A stretch of DNA of 13,591 nt from Synergistaceae bacterium UBA4088 (GTDB lineage Bacteria; Synergistota; Synergistia; Synergistales; Thermovirgaceae): NCBI GenBank assembly GCA_002382605.1, contig DFYG01000021.1:1-13591 (forward strand), written 5' to 3'. Under the pieces are notes generated by a model. The model did no database searches and was not told the origin of the DNA. It was given only the letters and a program-made list of their open reading frames with translations. Of this stretch, positions 6,513-13,511 are shown piece by piece (positions within the stretch are counted from its first letter, which is position 1; every line of letters begins with the position of its first letter). Made by a program: the position numbers and the translations under genes.

Positions 6513-7328
6513 ATGAAAAGAACCACAGCTCTCCTGGCAGGAGAGGGGATCCTCCCTCTGGAGATATCCAGGCGTCTTGCTAAAAAGGGTTTTTCTCCCG
6601 TAATATACTCATTTTCAGAGAACAATGCGGAGTTAAGGAAATTTGCCTCCGATCTCGTCCTGATGAAGGGGCCGAGACTTGGTGAACTGGTGGACGACGC
6701 CGTCGGGAGGGGCATGGATTCCATAATTCTGGCCGGGGTTGTTCCGAAGGAACTCATGTTCCGCCCCGATCTTATGGACGAGACACTTCGAACCCTTATC
6801 GCAAACCTCCCGGTGAGGGATGACCATGCACTTCTCGGGGCAATAGTGGAGATCTTTGAGTCGCGCGGCATTCAAGTACTCCCCTACCGTAAGATGATCC
6901 CGGAACTTATCGCGTCCCTCGGACGGATAGCCGGGAGGGATCCATCCGCGTCGGAGAAAGATGACATTCTTTACGGATCGAGGATAGCCTCGACAGTTGT
7001 GCCGCTCTCTTTCGGCCAGACTGTTGTCGTAAGGGGAAGGTCCGTGGTGGCTGTCGAAGCCATGGAGGGTACCGATGCGGCGATAGAGAGAGCAGGGAGG
7101 ATATCCGGGGGTGGGGTCGTCGTCAAGATGATGCGCCCCGACCAGGACGAAAGGTTCGACCTTCCCACTGTAGGCGTCGGTACACTCAGGGTCATGCACG
7201 ACGCCGGGCTGACATGCCTCGCGGTCGAGGCTGGAAGAACTATCGTGCTTGGAGATGAACTCTTCAGGGAAAGCGCAGGATCATGGGACATAGCCGTAAC
7301 CGGTATATCTCCGATTCCCTCTTCATAG
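6513..7328 (+). CDS. lpxI: LpxI, UDP-2,3-diacylglucosamine pyrophosphatase
   Basis: LpxI hydrolyses UDP-2,3-diacylglucosamine to lipid X and UMP. It replaces the unrelated LpxH of gamma-proteobacteria and attacks the alpha rather than the beta phosphorus. The 271-residue product has the two-domain LpxI (formerly DUF1009) form. The N-terminal domain (about 1-130) opens with LLAGEGILPLEISRRL and includes SIILAGVVPKE and RDDHALLGAIVE. The C-terminal catalytic domain (about 155-265) carries VVAVEAMEGTDAAI, MMRPDQDERFDLPTVGVGT (D216 of RFDLP is the probable metal ligand) and LAVEAGRTIVL. AGGTGGTGA at 6498-6506 lies 6 nt before the ATG. The 3' end overlaps lpxB, the next enzyme in the pathway, by 46 nt, so hydrolysis and condensation are made in step. 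Confidence 0.95.
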   Translation: MKRTTALLAGEGILPLEISRRLAKKGFSPVIYSFSENNAELRKFASDLVLMKGPRLGELVDDAVGRGMDSIILAGVVPKELMFRPDLMDETLRTLIANLPVRDDHALLGAIVEIFESRGIQVLPYRKMIPELIASLGRIAGRDPSASEKDDILYGSRIASTVVPLSFGQTVVVRGRSVVAVEAMEGTDAAIERAGRISGGGVVVKMMRPDQDERFDLPTVGVGTLRVMHDAGLTCLAVEAGRTIVLGDELFRESAGSWDIAVTGISPIPSS

Positions 7329-8425
7329 GCTGCGGCGAGGCCTCGGGGGATCACTATGCCTCGCTTCTGACAGGCGCACTCCGCTCCAGCGGGTTCATCG
7401 CAGATATCTGGGGGATGATGGGGGATCAGTGCGTATCTTCAGGGGGGAGAGCGGTCTGGAGCAGCAGTTCTCTCTCGCTTATCGGTGTCTCCGAGGTCCT
7501 GGGGGCCTTGCCGCGGCTTATTCGTCTGAGAAATGAGATAGCGGACGAGATCCTGAAGCGCGAACCATCCGGAGTTGTCGTGATCGACAGCCCCGATTTC
7601 AACATCCCTCTTCTGAAGAGATTGAAAAAACTAGGCTACCGCGGCAAAATGTTCTACCTGGCTCCCCCCACTGTATGGGCATGGCGCCAGGGCCGGGCCG
7701 ACGCGCTCGCGGAGCTCTGTGATATGTGTTTCCCCCTTTTCGGTTTCGAGAAGGACTTCCTTGAAACCAGGGGTGTCAAATGCCGATGGTTCGGCCACCC
7801 CCTCCTGAACGGGATCCGTCGCCTTTCTCCCGCCAAACTGGACGACATCGGCGGAAGAAAGGTTGTCGCGCTGCTTCCCGGCAGCAGGAAAAGCGAGATA
7901 AGAGCGCTGCTCCCGGTGCTGCTCGAAACGGCGCAGGGTGTTGTGGACAGGGGGCTTCTCCCTGTCTTTTCCATCGCTCCCGGGCTTGATGCGGAGGTCT
8001 CTGCGGATCTGAAGGCAGCGTGTTCTGACTGGAGGGTCTTCGAGGGTCCCGGCGCAGAGCTTATGGCCGGGTCCGAAATGGTCATCGGCGCCAGCGGGAC
8101 TGCCGCGGTCGAGGCCCTTATTCTCCGGAAGTTCATGATAGTCCTCTACAGGGTTTCCTTGAGCTCCTGGATCACATACAAACTGTTTGTGAAAACCCCG
8201 TGGATATCCATCCCCAACATCCTGGCAAAGGGATCCGTCTACCCCGAACTGCTCCAGGGCGACGCGTCTCCCGGGAAAATACTGCGTCAACTCGACAACT
8301 ACATCGGAAAAACCGATGAGAAGATACGGATCGAAGTTCTGCTGGACAGGGCAGCCCTTGAGTTGGGAGAAGGAAACGCTCCCGAAGGATGGGCACGTAG
8401 CATCATGGAGATCCTCGGAGCATGA
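7283..8425 (+). CDS. lpxB: LpxB, lipid-A-disaccharide synthase (GT19)
   Basis: LpxB condenses lipid X with UDP-2,3-diacylglucosamine to give the beta-1,6-linked lipid A disaccharide, as a peripheral enzyme on the inner membrane. The 380-residue GT-B protein has all family landmarks: GEASGD (18-23), VVIDSPDFN with its conserved Asp (99-107), YLAPPTVWAWRQGR (125-138), a FGFEK segment (153-157), the GHPLLNG site (171-177), LLPGSRKSEI (197-206) as nucleotide-binding loop, GASGTAAVEA (269-278), and the C-terminal PNILAKGSVYPELLQ (311-325). ATG 7283 is the only usable start: a TGA lies upstream in frame at 7256 and no other start codon precedes GEASGD. The gene therefore really overlaps lpxI by 46 nt. 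It is the orthodox copy of the three LpxB-like modules in the window. Its stop overlaps the next start (ATGA). Confidence 0.96.
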   Translation: MGHSRNRYISDSLFIGCGEASGDHYASLLTGALRSSGFIADIWGMMGDQCVSSGGRAVWSSSSLSLIGVSEVLGALPRLIRLRNEIADEILKREPSGVVVIDSPDFNIPLLKRLKKLGYRGKMFYLAPPTVWAWRQGRADALAELCDMCFPLFGFEKDFLETRGVKCRWFGHPLLNGIRRLSPAKLDDIGGRKVVALLPGSRKSEIRALLPVLLETAQGVVDRGLLPVFSIAPGLDAEVSADLKAACSDWRVFEGPGAELMAGSEMVIGASGTAAVEALILRKFMIVLYRVSLSSWITYKLFVKTPWISIPNILAKGSVYPELLQGDASPGKILRQLDNYIGKTDEKIRIEVLLDRAALELGEGNAPEGWARSIMEILGA

Positions 8426-9522
8426 GGCGCATACTGCTCCTCGCCAACGGCCCCGGCGAACTATGGTGCTGGGCCAGGCCGATGATCCCGGCTTTGACGG
8501 ATCTCGGGTTCGAAGTCTCGCTTCGTATTCTTCCATGCCAGTACTCGGCCGGGAACGAGGCCCAGATCGCCGGTAACCTTGGAGCGGAGGATGTTTCCCC
8601 TCCTTCCTCCATATTCGGTTCTCTGGCCAGGAGAGAGAAGAAGCCGCTTTCCGCAGTATTTCAGTTGGGAGGAGACCTCCTCTTCGGGTTTGCTTTTTCG
8701 CGAAGGAACCGCGTTCCCCTGTTCTGTTACACTTATGCCTTCAAGCCTCTCCTTGGGAGATGCTGCACGGTATTTACGGGATTTGAACAGGCACGCCACA
8801 CCTTTCGCCCGGGGTGTGATAACGTATTCGTCGCTGGGGACCTGGTTGCGGATTCGCTTGCAATGGATGGCGGAGATACTCCCTGGCTTTCGGAAGAGGG
8901 CCACCGGGTAGTCTTTTTTCCCGGCAGCCGGCGGGCGATCCGTTCCGCTGCTCTTCCGTTCATCAGGGAAGTCAGGGATTCCATGGACAGGAGACTGCCC
9001 GGGATAGAAACGGTCACAGCCCTGTCGCCCTTCGCTTCCCCTGAGGATGTCGAAGACTGGAGATCCGCGGGTCTGAATCCGGCGACAGCCTCTACAGGAA
9101 GCATCCTGCGCGGGGCGGATCTCGCGATAACCCAGCCCGGTACGAACACTCTTGAACTCGCGTACTCCGGAACCCCGGGGATAGTGGTGTTGCCGTTCGC
9201 GTTCCTCGGGCACGTACCGCTGCCCGGGCTGAAGGGTGCAGTCGCGTCGATCCCGTTCGCCGGTCCATTCCTCAAGGGGGTCGCACTACGCTCCGCGAAC
9301 CGCAACAGGGGGCTCCTGGCATGGCCGAACCGGCTTGCGGGGAGGGAGGTCATGCCCGAGATGGTCGGTGACATATCTTCTGATGATGTTGCCAATGTCG
9401 CGGTTGAACTCCTGCTGGATGAGCGGCGGCGAAAGCAGATAATATCCGGACTTGAAAAGATCGTCCAGGGTCCCGGTGCCGCGCGGCGGATCGCCGCTCA
9501 AATAGCCAGAATGTTGGGATGA
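8422..9522 (+). CDS. Second LpxB-like GT-B protein (divergent lipid-A-disaccharide synthase paralogue)
   Basis: This 366-residue protein directly follows lpxB (ATGA overlap) and shares its plan while differing at most motif positions. LANGPGELW (7-15) stands where LpxB has GEASGD. GGDLLFG (83-89) replaces IDSPDFN, and CYTYAFKPL (102-110) replaces the PPTVWAW segment. FTGFEQ (118-123), VAGDLVADS (137-145) and FFPGSRRAI (165-173) align with the LpxB FGFEK, GHPLLNG and PGSR loops. TQPGTNTLELA (237-247) matches GASGTAAVEA. The C-terminal PNRLAGREVMPEM (302-314) matches the LpxB PN...PE motif. The fold and UDP-sugar site appear kept but the acceptor side is altered, so it may transfer another sugar, use another lipid acceptor, or serve a structural role beside LpxB. 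Function is not established. Placement among lpxB, msbA and lpxK argues for a role in the same glycolipid. Confidence 0.85.
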   Translation: MRRILLLANGPGELWCWARPMIPALTDLGFEVSLRILPCQYSAGNEAQIAGNLGAEDVSPPSSIFGSLARREKKPLSAVFQLGGDLLFGFAFSRRNRVPLFCYTYAFKPLLGRCCTVFTGFEQARHTFRPGCDNVFVAGDLVADSLAMDGGDTPWLSEEGHRVVFFPGSRRAIRSAALPFIREVRDSMDRRLPGIETVTALSPFASPEDVEDWRSAGLNPATASTGSILRGADLAITQPGTNTLELAYSGTPGIVVLPFAFLGHVPLPGLKGAVASIPFAGPFLKGVALRSANRNRGLLAWPNRLAGREVMPEMVGDISSDDVANVAVELLLDERRRKQIISGLEKIVQGPGAARRIAAQIARMLG

Positions 9523-9526
9523 TGAA

Positions 9527-11284
9527 TTGTTGATATCCAGGAAGAACGTATACCGGAGACTTTTGAATCATGCTGTCCCTTACACGCGCCGGATAATGGG
9601 TGCTCTTGTCTGCATGATCCTGTCGTCTGTGTGCGCGGTCGTCGCCCCCTGGCTTCTCAAGAACATCGTCGACGATGTCCTTATCAACAAAAACCTCGTC
9701 GTTCTCAATCTTCTCGCGGTAGGTCTTGTCGTTCTCTACACGCTCAAGAGCATCTTCTATTACGGCCAGCAGTACCTCATGAGCTGGGTCGGGCAGCGAG
9801 TCGTAGTGGATATACGGCTCCGCCTTTATGACCACATGCAGCGCATGTCCCTGCGGTATCTTTACGGCAGCCGCATAGGGGAGTTGCTCTCGCGCATAAC
9901 CAACGATGTGGCCATTCTCCAGAACATGATCACAAGATCTCTCATCGACATTGTCGTCCAGAGCCTTAGTTTTTTCGGGATGCTGGGGTTCCTTCTTTAT
10001 ATAAACTGGAAGCTGACGGTTCTGACTTTCCTGGTTCTGCCTCTTGCCGCTCTGATCCTTGACATTGCATCAAAGCGCCTCCGGATAGTAGGTCACGATA
10101 TCCAGCAGCAGCTTGCCGGACTCTCCGCCATAGTAGCCGAGGCGCTTTCCGCCATCAGGATAGTCCGCCTCTTTGCTACGGAGGAGCAGGAGTACGGACG
10201 CTTCGAATCACAAAGCAGATCGCACTTCCGCGCCCTCATGCGGGGAGTACAGACCAACGCGGCTCTTACCGGTATCGTCGAGGTCATCCTTATATCCGCG
10301 CTCTCCGTGATCCTCTGGTTCGGTGGGCGTCTGGTCGTTTCAGGGGATATGACGCCCGGCGAGCTTGTTGCTTTTCTGGGCTACCTCGCCCTGCTTGTAC
10401 AGCCCGTCAGGGTCTTCTCGAGGGTGGTGGCACAGCTTCAGCAGGGGCTGGCCTCGGCTGAGAGGGTGTTCGAGATCATGGACACCGAGAGCGAGGTAAA
10501 ACTCCCGGAGAACCCCGTATTCCTCGAAAACCTGCGCGGAGAAGTTGAATTCCGCGACGTTTCCTTCGCCTACAACGAGGGTTCCCGGGTGCTCGAGGGT
10601 GTTTCATTCGCCATCAGACCCGGCGAAAAGATAGCAATTGTTGGGCCTACCGGGGCCGGCAAATCCACGATAGCGGACCTGATCTCCCGCTTCTACGACC
10701 CCGAGGAGGGGATCGTTCTGATCGACGGAGTCGACCTGCGGAACCTCGACCTCAAGACCTTCAGACGCCAGACTGGGATCGTTCCCCAGGATCCGGTTCT
10801 TCTCAAGGGGAGCATGCGCTTCAACATATCGTACGGCTGCGAGGACGCTTCTGAAAGTGACGTGGAGCAGGCTGCCCGCGTGGCTGGAATAAATGACTTC
10901 ATAATATCCCTTCCAGGCGGATACGAAACGGAGGTAGGGGAACGGGGCGTCACGTTGAGCGGCGGGCAGAGACAGAGGATCGCCATAGCCAGGGCCATCG
11001 TTCGCGATCCGAGGATCCTGATAATGGACGAAGCCACTTCTTCGCTCGACGCGGCCGTCGAGCAGGAGATCCAGGACGCCATGAGAAAGGCCATGGCCGG
11101 GCGTACATCGATAGTGATAGCCCATCGCCTGGCGACCGTTCGAGAGGCCGACCGCATCCTGGTCATAGACCGGGGAAGGATAGTCGAAGAGGGTACCCAC
11201 GAATCCCTTCGCGAAGCAGGCGGTCTCTACTCCAGGCTTTGCGATCTCCAGTTCGGGGAAAACAATGGCAAAACTTCTGGCTAG
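9527..11284 (+). CDS. msbA: MsbA-type lipid A flippase (ABC exporter, fused TMD-NBD)
   Basis: This homodimeric ABC exporter probably flips core lipid A across the inner membrane. The 585 residues comprise a transmembrane domain (about 1-310) with hydrophobic segments near 24-45, 57-80, 140-160, 162-180, 248-270 and 277-297, followed by a nucleotide-binding domain. The latter has Walker A GPTGAGKST (373-381), the Q-loop Q421 in IVPQD, signature LSGGQ (478-482), Walker B ILIMDE (497-502) and the switch His H533 in IAHR. The N-terminal YRRLLNHAVPYTRR is typical. The start is TTG 9527 (TTG 9530 also possible); the first in-frame ATG falls inside the first membrane helix. A GGGAT upstream may serve as a weak ribosome binding site. 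Neighbouring lpxB-like genes and lpxK support MsbA over a generic multidrug exporter. The end overlaps lpxK by 20 nt. Confidence 0.9.
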   Translation: MLISRKNVYRRLLNHAVPYTRRIMGALVCMILSSVCAVVAPWLLKNIVDDVLINKNLVVLNLLAVGLVVLYTLKSIFYYGQQYLMSWVGQRVVVDIRLRLYDHMQRMSLRYLYGSRIGELLSRITNDVAILQNMITRSLIDIVVQSLSFFGMLGFLLYINWKLTVLTFLVLPLAALILDIASKRLRIVGHDIQQQLAGLSAIVAEALSAIRIVRLFATEEQEYGRFESQSRSHFRALMRGVQTNAALTGIVEVILISALSVILWFGGRLVVSGDMTPGELVAFLGYLALLVQPVRVFSRVVAQLQQGLASAERVFEIMDTESEVKLPENPVFLENLRGEVEFRDVSFAYNEGSRVLEGVSFAIRPGEKIAIVGPTGAGKSTIADLISRFYDPEEGIVLIDGVDLRNLDLKTFRRQTGIVPQDPVLLKGSMRFNISYGCEDASESDVEQAARVAGINDFIISLPGGYETEVGERGVTLSGGQRQRIAIARAIVRDPRILIMDEATSSLDAAVEQEIQDAMRKAMAGRTSIVIAHRLATVREADRILVIDRGRIVEEGTHESLREAGGLYSRLCDLQFGENNGKTSG

Positions 11285-13508
11285 CTACCTTCGTTACATT
11301 CGCGGCGAAGGAAGATGCCTCTGCTGGGATCTCCTTGTGCCGCTCGGCTTGTTCGTGGGCTTATGTTCAAGAGTGCGCAACTTCGCCTACGACCACGGTA
11401 TCGCATCCTCGACCGAGCCCCCCGTTCCTGTCGTAAGTGTCGGGAACATCACCCACGGCGGCACCAACAAGACTCCTTTCGTGGAAATGCTGGCGCGTCT
11501 GTTCCTTGAAGCCGGTCTCACTCCCGGTATCGTTATCAGGGGCTACGGCCGCAGCGGCAGAGAGAGCCTGTTCGCGGGGGAATGCCCGCAGAGCAGGGAT
11601 CTTCTCGGCGATGAGGCTCTTCTGCTCTCCGGCAGACTCCCGGGTGTTCCGGTGGCAGTCGCGTCGGAGAAGATGACCGGGATAGATCGTCTGGCCAGCC
11701 GGAGGGTTGATGTGGCGCTCGCCGATGACGGTTTCCAGCACCGCAGGATGGGACGCGATGTGGACATCGTCCTTGTTGACGCGACATGCCCTTTCGGTAA
11801 CGGTCACCTGATGCCGGCAGGGATGCTTCGCGAACCGGCGGACTCTCTCGGCCGGGCTCATATAGTAGTCATAACAAAGGCAGACCAGGTTTTGCCCGGT
11901 CGGATCGATGAAATAAAGAAGCGGATCATGGACATTTCCGGTCATACCCCCTTTCTCTCCATCCTGGAACTCGCCGGGTGGTCGAAAGTATCCGCGGGAT
12001 CGGTTCTGGAGGACTCGCCTCCGCCGGAACTCCCTGTAGCCGCCTTCTCAGCCATTGGAAATCCTTCCAGTTTTACAACTTTTCTATCGATGCTGGGAGT
12101 CTCTCTCCTTTCCCACGAATCCTTCAGGGATCACCATCGTTTCTCGCTCAGGGAGATAGAGGGTGTGAGTGAAAGGGCGGTGAAGGCCGGCGCCGGGGCG
12201 CTCGTGTGCACCGAAAAGGATGTCTTCAATCTCCCGGCCCTCTGGAGCTCATCCCTGCCGCTTTACGTTCCAAGGGTCCGGGCCTCGATCTGCGACCCGC
12301 ATTCTTTCAGGTTACGCCTGTCGGAGTGCCTGAAGCCCCGGCTTGTGGTTGCTTCCAACGGCCATGGGGAGGACGCCATCGGGAGCCTCCTGGCGGAAAA
12401 AATGAAGAACAGATTCCCTCTGGCGGAAGTTTCGGGATTTTCTCTGGTCGGCAGGGGGCGTGAGTACCGGACAAAGGGCATAGATGTCGCCTCGCCGCCA
12501 AGCGAGACCCCGAGCGGGGGAGTGGTAAAATACCGTCTTAAGGATCTCCTGGCTGACATTCGTTCCGGTCTTTTCAGACACATATCGAGCCAGGCGGAAG
12601 CCTGGACCACCCTGAGAGGAAAGATAAGGACGGTACTATGCGTGGGAGACGTCTACCTCCTGCTGCATACCCTGTGGGGGCAGGGCTGCAAACCCGGCCT
12701 TCTGGCGACGGCAAAATCCACCCGCCTTCACGGGCACTGGTGGATGGAAGAGAGGCTCCTCCGCTCAAGGTGCCGACGCGTCTGGACCAGGGACCCCGAG
12801 ACGGCCTCATCCCTTTCGGGCAAGATGGTCGATGCCGTTTACGGGGGGAACCCCATTATGGACCTGGCCGGTGATACTATTAACAGGCCGGGCCCCCGTG
12901 GGGAGCACAGGGTCATTCTGCTTCCCGGGAGCCGGGAGCGCGCCTACGAGGACCTCGATCTTCTGCTCGAGGCCGCGACCCTCGTATCCGCCGGGGAGAA
13001 GTGTTCATTTGTAATTGTTCTGGCCGCTACCATAGATAGAGACCGCCTGCTCAGGAGCGCGCCGGACTGGGTTCCTGCAGGGAAAGACGCTATCCGGCAT
13101 CCGTCAGGGTCTCCGGAAGTCATGCTTTTTTCAGGGGACGTTGCGGAAGCCGCTTCCCGCGCTGACATACTGATAGGTCTGGGCGGGACAGCGAACCAGA
13201 TCTGCGCTGGTCTGGGGATCCCGGTAGTCTCGGTTGACGAGAAAGGGAAACGGGTGCAGAAGAAACTCCTGGGTGACGCCGAGTCCCTGGTCCCGGCCGA
13301 TCCGGAGTCGCTGGCCGAAGAGGCGATCGCCATCCTGCGCGACCCCGCACGGAGAGAAAGGATGGCAAACGCGGGCAGGGTACTCATGGGCGCCCCGGGA
13401 GCCCTTGAAGCGATCATTGAATACGCTTCCGTTTCCCTGGGATGGGAGAAGAGGTGCCGCGTATACCAGCGCTTCTCTTCCATATGTAAAGTCGAAAGGG
13501 GCAACTGA
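11265..13508 (+). CDS. lpxK: LpxK (tetraacyldisaccharide 4'-kinase) fused to a C-terminal LpxB-related GT-B domain
   Basis: At 747 residues this is about twice normal LpxK length (around 330). Residues 1-355 are LpxK, which phosphorylates the 4' position of the lipid A disaccharide. There is an N-terminal membrane-seating helix, P-loop VGNITHGGTNKTP (59-71), RGYGR (92-96), GDEALLL (115-121), ADDGFQHRR (153-161), PAGMLREP (184-191), TKAD (204-207), FRDHHRFS (287-294) and CTEKD (315-319). N68 replaces the Gly that normally precedes the catalytic Lys. Residues about 357-725 form a second domain resembling the lipid-A-disaccharide synthase-related family known from cyanobacteria and plants: ASNGHGEDAIG (363-373), PSGGVVKYRL (416-425), VGDVYLL (460-466), TAKST (482-486), WTRDPETA (507-514), GGNPIMDL (527-534), LLPGSRERA (552-560) and GLGGTANQ (638-645). 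The frame is continuous with no stop or start at the join. ATG 11265 has GGGGAA just upstream, inside the end of msbA. The GT domain's reaction is unknown. Confidence 0.93.
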   Translation: MAKLLASYLRYIRGEGRCLCWDLLVPLGLFVGLCSRVRNFAYDHGIASSTEPPVPVVSVGNITHGGTNKTPFVEMLARLFLEAGLTPGIVIRGYGRSGRESLFAGECPQSRDLLGDEALLLSGRLPGVPVAVASEKMTGIDRLASRRVDVALADDGFQHRRMGRDVDIVLVDATCPFGNGHLMPAGMLREPADSLGRAHIVVITKADQVLPGRIDEIKKRIMDISGHTPFLSILELAGWSKVSAGSVLEDSPPPELPVAAFSAIGNPSSFTTFLSMLGVSLLSHESFRDHHRFSLREIEGVSERAVKAGAGALVCTEKDVFNLPALWSSSLPLYVPRVRASICDPHSFRLRLSECLKPRLVVASNGHGEDAIGSLLAEKMKNRFPLAEVSGFSLVGRGREYRTKGIDVASPPSETPSGGVVKYRLKDLLADIRSGLFRHISSQAEAWTTLRGKIRTVLCVGDVYLLLHTLWGQGCKPGLLATAKSTRLHGHWWMEERLLRSRCRRVWTRDPETASSLSGKMVDAVYGGNPIMDLAGDTINRPGPRGEHRVILLPGSRERAYEDLDLLLEAATLVSAGEKCSFVIVLAATIDRDRLLRSAPDWVPAGKDAIRHPSGSPEVMLFSGDVAEAASRADILIGLGGTANQICAGLGIPVVSVDEKGKRVQKKLLGDAESLVPADPESLAEEAIAILRDPARRERMANAGRVLMGAPGALEAIIEYASVSLGWEKRCRVYQRFSSICKVERGN
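13495..13501 (+). promoter_or_regulatory. Ribosome binding site for the GTG-started kdsB
   Basis: AAAGGGG lies in the last codons of lpxK, 10 nt before GTG 13512, and supports that GTG as the start. Confidence 0.55.
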
Positions 13509-13511
13509 TCC

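Noticed and set aside
7631..8536. 301-codon open frame on the minus strand across lpxB
   Set aside because: It is antisense to clear LpxB motifs, with no recognisable domain or ribosome binding site of its own.
8461..9213. 250-codon minus-strand open frame across the LpxB paralogue
   Set aside because: It is rich in Arg/Gly/Pro as expected for a shadow frame, with no motifs; the plus-strand gene is strongly supported.
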